The notes under the pieces: generated by a model
Seen by the model: only the letters and a program-made list of their open reading frames with translations
The model's database searches: none
Told to the model about the DNA's origin: nothing
Source: Dactylosporangium sucinum
GTDB lineage: Bacteria; Actinomycetota; Actinomycetes; Mycobacteriales; Micromonosporaceae
Assembly (NCBI RefSeq): GCF_014647515.1
Contig: NZ_BMPI01000096.1
Span: 1-35,950 of the forward strand
Direction of reading: 5' to 3'
DNA length: 35,950 nt
Program-made: the position numbers and the translations under genes
In this document: piece after piece, positions 6,841-14,872 of the stretch
Numbering within the stretch: the stretch's first letter is position 1
How the letters are laid out: every line of letters starts with the position of its first letter

Positions 6841-7527
6841 ATGGAGGGCGCCCGCGACCGGATCCTGGCCGCCGCCTCGGCCCTGCTCACCGAGGGCGGC
6901 CGCGAGGCGGTCTCCACGCGCGCGGTGAGCGCCGCCGCGGGCGTGCAGGCCCCGACGATCTACCGGTTGTTCGGCGACAAGCAGGGCCTGCTGGAGGCGG
7001 TCGCCACCCACGGCTTCGCGACGTACCTGACCGGCAGGACGGCCCGCAATCCCACCGACGACCCGGTGGCGGACCTGCGCGCGGGCTGGGACCTGCACGT
7101 GGGCTTCGGCCTGGCCAACCCGGCGCTGTACGCCCTGGTCTACGGCGAGCCGCGCCCGGGCGAGTCCCCACCGGCCGCGGTGGCGGCGGCCGGCGTCCTG
7201 GCCGCGCAGATCCGCCGCGTCGCGGAGGCCGGCCGCTTGCGGCTGCCCGAACCGGTGGCCGCGCACCTGGTGCACTCGGCGGGCTGCGGCACCACCCTGA
7301 CGTTGATCGCACTTGCGGAGCAGGACCGCGACATGACCCTGTCCCAGCTGGCCCGGGAGGCGGTCATCGCCGCGATCACCACCGACTCGCCGGCAGCCGC
7401 CCGCCCCGGCCCGGCCGCGGCCGCGGTGGCGCTCCGGGCAACGCTGCCCCGGACGTCGGTGCTGACCCCGCACGAGCGGGGGCTGCTGGGGGAGTGGCTC
7501 GACCGCATCGCATCGGCACCCCGGTGA
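6841..7527 (+). CDS. TetR/AcrR family transcriptional regulator
   Basis: 228 residues. The helix-turn-helix occupies about 18-55 (GGREAVSTRAVSAAAGVQAP then TIYRLFGDKQGLLEAV). The C-terminal domain is helical, with a Pro/Ala-rich linker near 180-195. It starts at the ATG at 6841, which has no Shine-Dalgarno but a -10-like TATCGT 7 nt upstream, so translation is probably leaderless. The last codons overlap the next gene by 4 nt (GTGA), so the nucleotidyltransferase-like protein is co-expressed and translationally coupled. The SDR fragment sits divergently upstream; the regulator may originally have controlled that enzyme. Ligand unknown. Confidence 0.88.
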   Translation: MEGARDRILAAASALLTEGGREAVSTRAVSAAAGVQAPTIYRLFGDKQGLLEAVATHGFATYLTGRTARNPTDDPVADLRAGWDLHVGFGLANPALYALVYGEPRPGESPPAAVAAAGVLAAQIRRVAEAGRLRLPEPVAAHLVHSAGCGTTLTLIALAEQDRDMTLSQLAREAVIAAITTDSPAAARPGPAAAAVALRATLPRTSVLTPHERGLLGEWLDRIASAPR

Positions 7528-8363
7528 CGGCCCCCTTCGGCGACCGCTTCGACGCCGTCTGTCCGGGAGACGCCCGCCGCGTGGACGCAGCGGCTCGGCC
7601 CGGCCGTTCGCTGGCCGGCGGCGTCTGGACCCCGGCCGGGCTGCCCGGCGACGTGCGGGCGTACCTGGACGCGGTCGTGGCCCGCCTGCGCGACCTTCTC
7701 GGCCCGGCCCTCGTCGGCGTGTACCCGGCCGGCTCCGTGGCCCTGGACGCCTACCGCCCCGGCCGCAGCGACCTCGACCTGGTCGCCGTCGCCGATCACC
7801 CGGACCCGGCCCCGATCGCCGCGGCCCTGAGCCACGATGCCCTGCCCTGCCCCGCGGCCGGGCTGGAGTTCGTCCTGTACGACCGGGCCACCCTGGCGGC
7901 CCTGACCACTGAGGCCGGCTTCACGCTGAACCTCAACACCGGCCGCGCCCTGGAGCCGAAGGCCGAGACCGACCCGGGCGACGGCCCCGCCTTCTGGTAC
8001 CCGATCGACCGCGACATCGTCCACCAGCAGTCCCGCACCCTGACCGGCCCGCCGTTCGCGACGCTGACCACCCGCGTCCCCTACGACCAGCTCCTCCCCG
8101 TCGTCGCCTCCTCCGTCGCCGCCCAGACCGGCGACAACGCCGTGCTCAACGCCTGCCGCGCCCTCCGCTACCGCGCCCTGCGCTCGTGGACGTCGAAGCC
8201 CGCCGCCGGCGCCTGGGCACTCGGTCAGGTCCCGCTTGAGCACCGCCCGGTCATCGCCGCCGCCCTGGAAAGCCACGGCCGGGACCGTTCAGCGGGCGCC
8301 ACCCTGGACGGCCGAACCTTCCAGGCCTACGTCACGGCCACGCTCACCGCCGCCGGCGCCTGA
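7524..8363 (+). CDS. Nucleotidyltransferase, aminoglycoside adenylyltransferase (AadA)-like
   Basis: 279 residues from the GTG at 7524. The nucleotidyltransferase core is clear: YPAGSVALDAYRPGRSDLDL, with Gly70-Ser71 and the metal-binding pair Asp83/Asp85. The C-terminal helical part resembles the AadA C-terminal/DUF4111 domain (VLNACRALRYRALRSWTSKP). Such enzymes transfer AMP from ATP to a hydroxyl of an aminoglycoside or another small molecule; the acceptor is not evident. The start is uncertain. GTG 7524 overlaps the tetR stop (GTGA) and is favoured by coupling, an earlier GTG (7494) is in frame, and GTG 7581 has GGGAGA about 11 nt upstream and would still retain the whole domain. Sequence around residues 10-40 looks poorly conserved. 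Confidence 0.8.
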   Translation: MTAPFGDRFDAVCPGDARRVDAAARPGRSLAGGVWTPAGLPGDVRAYLDAVVARLRDLLGPALVGVYPAGSVALDAYRPGRSDLDLVAVADHPDPAPIAAALSHDALPCPAAGLEFVLYDRATLAALTTEAGFTLNLNTGRALEPKAETDPGDGPAFWYPIDRDIVHQQSRTLTGPPFATLTTRVPYDQLLPVVASSVAAQTGDNAVLNACRALRYRALRSWTSKPAAGAWALGQVPLEHRPVIAAALESHGRDRSAGATLDGRTFQAYVTATLTAAGA

Positions 8364-8434
8364 CCTCCGGCCCTCGGCACTGCCTGGTGCGCTGTGGCTC
8401 GTGGACGGCGCCGGCCCGCGCCCTGCCCGATCGC

Positions 8435-9499
8435 CTATTGCGGCACGCCCCGCGGCGGGAACGTCACCCGCACCTCCAGCCCCCCTTCCGGCAGCGCCCG
8501 GGCGACCGGGTCGCAGCTGTGCGCCCACGCGATGGCCCGCACGATCGCCAGGCCGAGGCCGTGACCGTCGCCGTGCCCGACCCGCTGCGTCTTCATCCGC
8601 TGGAACGGCTCGAACAGCCGGTGCAGCTCCTCGTGCGGCACCACCGGGCCCGAGTTGCGCACGATCACCCGTGCATACCCGGCCTCGGTCTCGGTCACCA
8701 CCTCCACCCAGCCGTCCGGCACGTTGTGCCGCACCGCGTTGTCCACCAGGTTGGCCACCAGGCTCTCCACCAGCTCCAGGTCGCCGGCCATCGGCGCCGG
8801 GCGCAGCCGGGTCGTGATCCGCACGTCGGCCGCGTGCCGGGTCATCGCCACCCGCCGCGCTACCGCCGCCAGGTCGAACGCCACCGGGCGCTCCACCCCG
8901 ACCTGCCCGTCGGACAGCGACAGCAGTGCGCCGATGAGCCGCTCCTGCGCCGCCCCCAGCGCGAGCACCTCCTCCGACGCCGAGCGCAGCGTGTCGACGT
9001 TCGCCTCCGGGTCCGCCATCGCGACCTGCAGTAACGTCCGCTGTGCGGTCAGCGGCGTGCGCAGCTCGTGCGAGGCGTTGGCCACGAACTGCCGCTGCGC
9101 CGCGAACGCCGCCTCCAGCCGCGCGAACAGGTCGTCGAGCGTCTCGGCCAGCTCCGCGAACTCGTCGTTGCGGCCCATCGAACCGAGCCGGCGATGCAGG
9201 TTGTTCGCCGAGATCTCGCGGGCGGTCGAATTGATCGTCCGTAACGGGGCCACGAACCGTCCGGCCACCACCCAGCCGACCAGCAGCGCCAGCAGCAGCA
9301 GCCCGAACATCGACAGCGACCAGGTCAGCACCGGGAACTCGGCGGCCCGCTCGACCGGCCTCGCCTGGCCGCCCGGCGCGACCGGCGCGGTCTCCTTGAC
9401 CCCGAGCAGCGGCACCGTGAGCAGCACCGCCCCGACGACGAAGAACGGGCCCGCGTAGATCAGCATGAGCTGCCGCCGCAGCGACGAGCGGCGCTTCAC
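8435..9499 (-). CDS. Sensor histidine kinase
   Basis: 354 residues. Two membrane helices (about 11-33 and 58-80) flank a short outer loop of some 25 residues, too small for a ligand domain, so it probably senses membrane or transporter state. A HAMP domain (about 80-132) precedes HisKA with FVANASHELRTPL, where His144 is the phosphoacceptor, and a HATPase domain with ELVESLVANLVDNAVRHN (N box) and GHGLGLAIVRAIAWAH (G2 box). The G1 box is divergent (RNSGPVVP in place of DxGxG), which is seen in several actinobacterial kinases. The GTG start overlaps the response regulator stop by 4 nt, so the pair is translated together. The ABC exporter genes lie divergently on the other side of the regulator. 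Confidence 0.92.
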   Translation of the reverse strand: MKRRSSLRRQLMLIYAGPFFVVGAVLLTVPLLGVKETAPVAPGGQARPVERAAEFPVLTWSLSMFGLLLLALLVGWVVAGRFVAPLRTINSTAREISANNLHRRLGSMGRNDEFAELAETLDDLFARLEAAFAAQRQFVANASHELRTPLTAQRTLLQVAMADPEANVDTLRSASEEVLALGAAQERLIGALLSLSDGQVGVERPVAFDLAAVARRVAMTRHAADVRITTRLRPAPMAGDLELVESLVANLVDNAVRHNVPDGWVEVVTETEAGYARVIVRNSGPVVPHEELHRLFEPFQRMKTQRVGHGDGHGLGLAIVRAIAWAHSCDPVARALPEGGLEVRVTFPPRGVPQ

Positions 9500-10158
9500 G
9501 GCGCACCGACCCGGTAGCCGCCCTCGCGGACCGTGTGGATCACCGGCGGGTCGCCGAGCTTGGCCCGCAACCGCCGGATCGTCGTCTTCACCGTCGTCGT
9601 GAACGGGTCGGCGGCCTCGTCCCACACCCGCTCCAGCAGCTCCTCCGCGGACACCGGCCGGCCCTGCGCCGACAGCAGGCACTCCAGCACGCCGAACTCC
9701 TTCGGGCTCAGGTCCAGGCGGCGCCCGCCCCGCGACGCCACCCGCCGGGCCGGGTCGAGCGTCAGGTCGTCGGACTCCAACACCGGCGGCAGCAGCGCCG
9801 CCGGACGCCGCCCCAGCGCCCGGACCCGGGCCACGAGCTCGGCGAAGTCGAACGGCTTCGGCAGATAGTCGTCGGCGCCCAGCCCGAGCCCCTCCACCCG
9901 GTCCTTCACCGTGCTCGACGCGGTGAGCATGAGCACCCGGCTGCCCGAGCGGTCGGCGACGATCCGCCGGCACACGTCGTCGCCGTGCGTCCCGGGCACG
10001 TCCCGGTCGAGCACCACCACGTCGTAGCGCGTGACGGCCAGCCGCTCCAGGGCGTCGTCACCGTCCAGCACCACGTCCACCGCCATGCCCTCCCGGCGCA
10101 GGCCGGTGCCGAGGGTCCGGGCCAGGACCTCGAAATCCTCCACGACGAGCACGCGCAT
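9496..10158 (-). CDS. OmpR/PhoB-type response regulator
   Basis: 220 residues. The receiver domain (1-115) has the acidic pair Glu7/Asp8, phosphoacceptor Asp51 (VVVLDRDVPG), Thr79 and Lys101 (YLPKPF). The winged-helix DNA-binding domain (about 125-220) ends in the usual TTVKTTIRRLRAKLGDP and VREGGYRVG. Such regulators bind tandem half-sites about 11 bp apart, and exactly that array lies in the 87-bp gap before the divergent ABC operon. The ATG at 10158 has AAGG about 9 nt upstream. It is the first gene of a two-gene operon with the kinase (4-nt overlap). Likely autoregulated and an activator or repressor of the exporter. Confidence 0.93.
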   Translation of the reverse strand: MRVLVVEDFEVLARTLGTGLRREGMAVDVVLDGDDALERLAVTRYDVVVLDRDVPGTHGDDVCRRIVADRSGSRVLMLTASSTVKDRVEGLGLGADDYLPKPFDFAELVARVRALGRRPAALLPPVLESDDLTLDPARRVASRGGRRLDLSPKEFGVLECLLSAQGRPVSAEELLERVWDEAADPFTTTVKTTIRRLRAKLGDPPVIHTVREGGYRVGAP

Positions 10159-10177
10159 GCCACTACCTTGCCAGGCC

Positions 10178-10237
10178 GGCGGTGTCAGTGAGGTGTCAGC
10201 CGCTGGCACCTCGTTGACACCGCCCGCGGCGTAGAAC
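10178..10237. promoter_or_regulatory. Four-half-site operator between response regulator and ABC operon
   Basis: GTGTCA at 10182 and 10193 and their reverse forms TGGCAC at 10204 and TGACAC at 10215 start exactly 11 bp apart. The whole forms a 47-bp near-palindrome (10178-10224; 20 of 23 arm positions match) centred on 10201. TAGAAC (10232-10237) can serve as the -10 of the ABC operon, 8 nt before a leaderless ATG at 10246. The nearest -35-like TTGACA (10214-10219) is only 12 nt from it, so activation by a bound regulator is plausible. Confidence 0.75.
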
Positions 10238-10245
10238 CGGGACCC

Positions 10246-11154
10246 ATGATTACCGTGAACGGACTCAGGAAACGGTTCGGCACGACCACCGCCCTCGACG
10301 GGATGACCTTCACCGTCCATCCCGGCCGGGTCACCGGCTTCGTCGGCCCCAACGGCGCCGGCAAGTCGACCACGATGCGCGTGATCCTCGGCCTCGACGC
10401 CGCCGACGCCGGCACGGCCCTGGTCGAAGGCCGGCCCTACCGCGCACTGCGCCACCCGCTGCGGCACGTCGGCTCGCTGCTCGACGCGAGCGCCCTGCAA
10501 CCCGGCCGCACCGCGCGTAACCACCTGCTGTGGCTCGCCCACTCGCAGGGCCTCGGCGCCCGCCGGGTCGACGAGGTGCTCGAGCGCTCCGGCCTGCAGG
10601 GCGTCGCCCGGCGCCGGGCCGGCGGTTTCTCCCTCGGCATGCGCCAGCGCCTCGGCATCGCCGCCGCCCTGCTCGGCGACCCGCCGGCGCTGATGCTCGA
10701 CGAGCCGTTCAACGGCATGGACCCGGAAGGGATCATCTGGATGCGGGGGTTCCTGCGCGGCCTCGCCGCCGAGGGGCGCGCCGTGCTCGTCTCCAGCCAC
10801 CTCATGGGCGAGCTGGAGGACACCGCCGACCACGTCGTCGTGGCGGGCCGGGGCCGCGTCATCGCCGACGCGAGCGTCGCCCAGCTGCTGGCCGCCGCGT
10901 CCGGCGACCGGGTGACGTTACGTTCCCGTTCCGCAGAGGCTCCGGTGGTGCTGGCTGAGGCCGGCGCATCCGTCAGCCAAGCCGGCGACGGCGTGCTCAC
11001 CGTCGCCGGGCTCGCCGCCGGCGACGTCGTCGCCGTGCTGCACCGCCACGGCGTGGCGTTCTCCGAGGTGTCCGCGCACCGGGCGTCGCTCGAGGACGCC
11101 TACCTGGAGCTCACCCGCGACGCCGTCGAATACCGCTGGGAGACCACGTCATGA
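10246..11154 (+). CDS. ABC transporter ATP-binding protein
   Basis: 302 residues. Walker A GPNGAGKST is at 34-42, followed by the signature FSLGMRQRL (usual LSGGQ replaced by FSLGM, common in this DRA/CcmA-like exporter group), Walker B LMLDEPFNGMDPEG and the H-loop SSHLM. The last 80 residues form the C-terminal domain typical of drug- or lantibiotic-type exporters. It powers the two permeases encoded downstream. The start ATG has no ribosome site, and a -10-like TAGAAC lies 8 nt upstream, so it is probably leaderless. Its stop overlaps the first permease start (ATGA). The divergent two-component system shares the intergenic operator and is the likely regulator. Confidence 0.93.
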   Translation: MITVNGLRKRFGTTTALDGMTFTVHPGRVTGFVGPNGAGKSTTMRVILGLDAADAGTALVEGRPYRALRHPLRHVGSLLDASALQPGRTARNHLLWLAHSQGLGARRVDEVLERSGLQGVARRRAGGFSLGMRQRLGIAAALLGDPPALMLDEPFNGMDPEGIIWMRGFLRGLAAEGRAVLVSSHLMGELEDTADHVVVAGRGRVIADASVAQLLAAASGDRVTLRSRSAEAPVVLAEAGASVSQAGDGVLTVAGLAAGDVVAVLHRHGVAFSEVSAHRASLEDAYLELTRDAVEYRWETTS

Positions 11155-12740
11155 CCGCATACCTGCGCGCCCTCGCCGCCGAGTGGACCAAGTTCCGCAC
11201 CATGCGCGGCTGGGTCGCCGCCGTCATGGTCGCCGCCGGCCTGATCGTGGGCCTCGGGCTGCTGCCCGGCCTGGGCGGCTCCTGCGGCAAGAACGGGCCC
11301 GGGTCCGAGTGCGTGCTGCCCGTCGGCCCGGGCGGCGAGGAGGTCACCGACAGCTTCACGTTCGTCCACCAGCCGCTGGCCGGCGACGGCAGCGTCACCG
11401 TCCGCCTCACCGGGCTGACCGGCCGGCTGCCCGGCACCGACAGCGGCGGCCCCCGGCCCGGCCTCGTGCCGTGGGCGAAGGCCGGCCTGATCGTGCGGGC
11501 CGCCACCACGCCGGGCGCCGCGTACGCGGCGGTGATGATGACCGGCGCCAACGGCGTGCGGTTGCAGTACGACTTCACCCACGACGTCGCCGGGAAGCCG
11601 GGCAGCGTGTCGGCCGAGGCGCCGCGCTGGCTGCGGCTCACGCGCGCCGGCGACACCGTCACCGCCGCCGAGTCGACCGACGGCGTCGCGTGGACCACGG
11701 TCGGCTCGGCCAGGCTCACCGGGCTGCCGTCGACCGTCGAGGCCGGGCTGTTCGTGACCTCGCCGCAGTATGCCGAAGAGGTCGACGACGGGCTGGGCGC
11801 CGGCGCGATGGGCGGTCCCAGCCACGCCACCGGCGTCTTCGACCGCCTGGCCCTGGCCGGCGGGTGGCAGGGCGACGCGTGGAAGACCGACGTGATCGGC
11901 GCCGCGGGCGGCCCCGGCGGCGACCCGGGCGGCGGCGCCGGCGCTCCCGGTGGCGCGCCCTCCGGTCCGAGCGGTCCCGGCACGGTCGCTGCGGCGCCGG
12001 ACCTGACCACCGGGGCCGAGCGCGCCGGCGACACGTTGCGCCTCACCGGCTCGGGGGACATCGCGCCCGCCGTGCCCGGCGCCGCCGGCATCGGCGTCAC
12101 GATCTCCTCGACCCTCGTCGGCACGTTCGCCGGGTTGATCGTCGTGGTCGTCCTGGGGGCCGTGTTCGTCACCGCGGAGTATCGGCGCGGGCTCATCCGC
12201 ACCACGTTCGCGGCCAGCCCGCACCGGGTCCGCCTGCTCGTGGCGAAGGCCACCGTCGTCGGCGGCGTCACGTTCGTGGCCGGCCTGGTCGCGGCGGCGG
12301 TCGTCGTCACGCTCGGGCAGGACGTGCTGCGCGGCAACGGTGTGTACCTGCATCCCGCCTCGACCGCGACCGAGGTGCGGGTCGTCGCCGGCACCGCCGC
12401 GCTGCTCGCCGTCGCTGCCGTCCTCGCCCTGGCCCTCGGCACCCTGCTGCGCCGCGGCGTCACCGCCGTGACCACGGCCGTCGTCGTGATCGTCATGCCG
12501 TACCTGCTGGCGATGACCGTCCTGCCGACCCCGGCCGGCGAGTGGGTGCTGCGGGTCAGCCCGGCGGCGGCGTTCGCGCTGCAGCAGGCGTCCCCGGCGT
12601 ATCCGCAGGTGGCGAACCTCTACATCCCCGCCAACGGCTACTACCCGCTCGCGCCCTGGGCCGGCCTGGCGGTCCTCGCCGGGTGGGCGGCGGTGGCATT
12701 GATGGCAGCTGCGGCACTCCTGAGGAAGCGGGACGCATGA
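11151..12740 (+). CDS. ABC permease with an extracytoplasmic DUF1349-like domain
   Basis: 529 residues. After a first membrane helix (about 20-40) comes a large outer insert (about 60-290) not found in ordinary ABC-2 permeases. Its core (DSFTFVHQPLAGDG ... VPWAKAGLIVRAA ... WLRLTRAGDTVTAAESTDGV ... VEAGLFVTSP) resembles DUF1349 and related concanavalin-type jelly rolls. A Gly/Pro/Ser-rich linker (250-278) returns to five or so further helices (314-342, 365-388, 408-430, 437-458, 502-523). The start of the cytoplasmic region (AAEWTKFRTMRGW) is typical of actinobacterial ABC-2 permeases. It overlaps its neighbours by 4 nt on both sides. The insert could capture a substrate or bind cell-wall glycan. 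Confidence 0.85.
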   Translation: MTAYLRALAAEWTKFRTMRGWVAAVMVAAGLIVGLGLLPGLGGSCGKNGPGSECVLPVGPGGEEVTDSFTFVHQPLAGDGSVTVRLTGLTGRLPGTDSGGPRPGLVPWAKAGLIVRAATTPGAAYAAVMMTGANGVRLQYDFTHDVAGKPGSVSAEAPRWLRLTRAGDTVTAAESTDGVAWTTVGSARLTGLPSTVEAGLFVTSPQYAEEVDDGLGAGAMGGPSHATGVFDRLALAGGWQGDAWKTDVIGAAGGPGGDPGGGAGAPGGAPSGPSGPGTVAAAPDLTTGAERAGDTLRLTGSGDIAPAVPGAAGIGVTISSTLVGTFAGLIVVVVLGAVFVTAEYRRGLIRTTFAASPHRVRLLVAKATVVGGVTFVAGLVAAAVVVTLGQDVLRGNGVYLHPASTATEVRVVAGTAALLAVAAVLALALGTLLRRGVTAVTTAVVVIVMPYLLAMTVLPTPAGEWVLRVSPAAAFALQQASPAYPQVANLYIPANGYYPLAPWAGLAVLAGWAAVALMAAAALLRKRDA

Positions 12741-13453
12741 AGGACGTCATGCGGGCCGAGTGGACCAAGCTGCGCACGTCGCCGGGCACCCTGGCGCTGC
12801 TGGTCGGGGTGGTCGTCGCGACGGTCGGGGTGAGCGCGGCGGCGAGCACCTGCTCCGGTGCCGGGTGCGACGCGGACCTGCCCCGGCTGGGCCTCACCGG
12901 CGTGCAGCTCGGCCAGGCGGTCGTGGCGATCCTGGGCGTGCTGGTGGTCGGCCATGAGTACGGCACCGGCATGGTCCGGGTGACCCTCACCGCCATGCCC
13001 CGCCGACTGCACGTCCTGCTCGCGAAGGCCGCCGTGCTGGCCGCGGCGGTGGCGGTCGCGGCCGTCCCGGCGGTGGCCGGCGCGGTGACGGTGTCGCAGC
13101 TGATGCTGCCGGAGCACGACCTGGCGCTGCGCCCGGCCGCCGGCTCGGTGCTGTACCTCGTCCTCATCGCCCTGCTGGCCCTGGGCGCGGCGACGGCGCT
13201 GCGCAGCGCGGCCGCCGCGATCGGCACGATCCTGGCCCTGCTCTACGCGCTGCCGATCGTCCTGTCGGTGATCCACGACGAGGAGTGGCGCGACCGCTTA
13301 CGCCGCATGGGCCCGTCGACGGCCGGCCTGGCCGTGCAGGCCACGACCGCGGACGCCGTGACGGGCCCGTGGAAGGGCCTTGGCGTGCTGGCCCTGTGGA
13401 CCCTGGGCGCCCTGCTGGTGGCCGCCGTGGTCCTGAAACGCCGCGACGCCTGA
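12737..13453 (+). CDS. ABC-2 type permease
   Basis: 238 residues with about six hydrophobic segments. The N-terminus MRAEWTKLRTSPGTLALL matches the EWTKL(R) motif of actinobacterial ABC-2 permeases and parallels the start of the larger permease upstream. HEYGTGMVRVTLTAMPRRL after the second helix is the common cytoplasmic coupling segment; the same motif (AEYRRGLIRTTFAASPHRV) occurs in the larger permease. The two probably form a heterodimer with the ATPase. The ATG overlaps the upstream stop (ATGA). Last gene of the operon; no strong hairpin follows. Confidence 0.88.
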   Translation: MKDVMRAEWTKLRTSPGTLALLVGVVVATVGVSAAASTCSGAGCDADLPRLGLTGVQLGQAVVAILGVLVVGHEYGTGMVRVTLTAMPRRLHVLLAKAAVLAAAVAVAAVPAVAGAVTVSQLMLPEHDLALRPAAGSVLYLVLIALLALGAATALRSAAAAIGTILALLYALPIVLSVIHDEEWRDRLRRMGPSTAGLAVQATTADAVTGPWKGLGVLALWTLGALLVAAVVLKRRDA

Positions 13454-13680
13454 CCCGCCGGCCGCAGCCCGCTCGTGCCGGGTCCCGCACCAGCGGGGCG
13501 CGATCGCGGCCAGTGTGCTGCGGCCGGCCGTTCTTCGCGACGGCCGGCCACCGGCCCGGGTTCGTTCTCCGGCCTGCGGCGTGCCCGACTCCATTCGCGA
13601 GATGTCGGCGAGTTTCCCGAGATTGACCGTCGTCTTTGGGGTCCGGTGGGCATGGTTGATTGACCGATATGATTGCATCA

Positions 13681-13716
13681 CGAAAATCGTACATCTGATC
13701 GAAAATGTAGTATCGT
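13681..13716 (+). promoter_or_regulatory. Promoter and candidate operator of the lexA-like gene
   Basis: In an AT-rich patch within 13454-13722 (otherwise empty GC-rich sequence), CGAAAAT occurs at 13681 and 13700, and TACAT-N10-ATGTA spans 13690-13709. TAGTAT (13708-13713) or TATCGT (13711-13716) can be the -10; the ATG follows at 13723 with no ribosome site, so leaderless initiation is likely. The actinobacterial SOS box TCGAAC-N4-GTTCGA is absent. Confidence 0.45.
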
Positions 13717-13722
13717 GCCGCT

Positions 13723-14685
13723 ATGGAAGCGGTCGGTGAGATCAGCGAGCGCCAGCGTGACATCCTTGCGGTGATCCAGGCGTGGGTCGACGAGCACGGC
13801 TATCCGCCGACCGTGCGCGAGATCGGGGCGGCCGTCGGGCTCGGCTCGCCGTCGTCGGTGGCCCACCACCTGCGCGCGCTGGAGCAGCGGGGCCTGCTGC
13901 GCCGCGCGGCCCGCGGGCCGCGCGCCGTCGACGCCCGGCCGGCCGGCATCCACGCCCTGCGCTCGGCGGGCGGACTCGCGACCGGCCTGCAGCGCCGGCG
14001 ATCCGCAGACGCCGGCGCCTTGGGACTCGCGGCCGGTGCCCGTTCGGCGTCCGCCGTGGACGCCGCGCGGGCGGGCGGCCCGGGCGGCCGGCCGGCGTCC
14101 ACCGTGGACGGACTACCGGTGAGCGGCCCGGGTGCCCTCTCGACGTCCACTGCCGGCGAAGCGGCGGCGGGCGGGCCGGGCGCGCGGCTCCGCGCGGTTG
14201 GCGGACGTGGCGCGGGCCGGGTCGTCGGCGGTGGCGGCACGGCGCGACGCCCGGGCGACCTCGCGCCGTCCGGTGACGAAGGGGAGGCTCCCGGGTCGCT
14301 CGATGTCGACCCCGGGGTGCGGGTGCCGCTGGTCGGCACGATCGCCGCCGGTGGGCCGATCCTCGCCGTCGAGCACCGCGACGACGACCTGACGTTGCCG
14401 TCCACGCTGGTCGGTCACGGCAACCTGTTCGCGCTCAACGTCAAGGGTGACTCGATGATCGAGGCCGCCATCTGTGACGGCGACATCGTCGTGGTGCGCC
14501 AGCAGTCGGTCGCCGAGCAGGGCGACATCGTCGCCGCCATGCTCGACAACGAGGCTACCGTCAAGGTGTACCGCTCGCGTGACGGCCACACCGAGCTCGT
14601 GCCCCGCAACCCGGCGTACGACGTCATTCCCGCCGACGACGCCATCATCCTCGGCAAGGTCGTGTGCGTCCTCCGCCGGATGTGA
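13723..14685 (+). CDS. lexA: LexA repressor with a long repetitive linker
   Basis: 320 residues. Residues 1-66 are the LexA winged helix (YPPTVREIGAAVGLGSPSSV then AHHLRALEQRGLLRR). Residues 199-320 are the S24 self-cleavage domain: cleavage site Ala209-Gly210 (TIAAGGPIL), catalytic Ser244 (VKGDSMIEAAI) and Lys281 (ATVKVY). All catalytic features are intact, so it should respond to RecA-ssDNA. It is longer than the usual 220-260 residues because the linker (about 67-198) is expanded and Ala/Gly/Pro/Arg-rich, with a 16-residue unit repeated three times (109-156). Its upstream region lacks a canonical SOS box, so it may not be self-regulated in the usual way or may be a paralogue. Monocistronic. 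Confidence 0.85.
   Translation: MEAVGEISERQRDILAVIQAWVDEHGYPPTVREIGAAVGLGSPSSVAHHLRALEQRGLLRRAARGPRAVDARPAGIHALRSAGGLATGLQRRRSADAGALGLAAGARSASAVDAARAGGPGGRPASTVDGLPVSGPGALSTSTAGEAAAGGPGARLRAVGGRGAGRVVGGGGTARRPGDLAPSGDEGEAPGSLDVDPGVRVPLVGTIAAGGPILAVEHRDDDLTLPSTLVGHGNLFALNVKGDSMIEAAICDGDIVVVRQQSVAEQGDIVAAMLDNEATVKVYRSRDGHTELVPRNPAYDVIPADDAIILGKVVCVLRRM
14047..14190 (+). repeat. Three tandem 48-bp repeats inside lexA
   Basis: Units 14047-14094, 14095-14142 and 14143-14190 encode ASAVDAARAGGPGGRP, ASTVDGLPVSGPGALS and TSTAGEAAAGGPGARL (pattern [AT]S[AT]-x8-GPG-x3). The DNA keeps a common GTCCRCY core at each unit start. The number is a whole multiple of three bases per unit, so copy-number change keeps the frame. 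Confidence 0.75.
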
Positions 14686-14740
14686 GACGGGCCGCCGCCC
14701 GCCCGGGCGCCCCGCCGCCAGTTTGACGCCGCCGGGCCGA

Positions 14741-14872
14741 GCCAGGCCGGGCGGGTTCGGGCGCTGCCAGGCCGGGCGCTGCCAGGCCGAGCTAGGTCGG
14801 GCAGGGCCCGCCGGTGCCAGGCGGGCGGTGCCAGGCGGGCGGGGCCAGGCGGAGCGGCGCCGAGCCAGGCCG
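14741..14872. repeat. Degenerate GCCAGGC repeats in the lexA 3' intergenic region
   Basis: The 291-bp gap 14686-14976 has no supported gene. It contains about seven copies of GCCAGGC(C/G)G, including two adjacent 15-bp copies of GGGCGCTGCCAGGCC and two 14-bp copies of GGTGCCAGGCGGGC. A Pro/Arg-rich minus-strand frame across it is produced by the repeat and is not believed. Confidence 0.7.

Noticed and set aside
8364..8434. Terminator between the nucleotidyltransferase and histidine kinase genes
   Set aside because: The 71-bp convergent gap has no clear hairpin followed by T residues.
13681..13722. Canonical SOS box upstream of lexA
   Set aside because: No TCGAAC-N4-GTTCGA. Only a looser TACAT-N10-ATGTA and CGAAAAT repeats are present.
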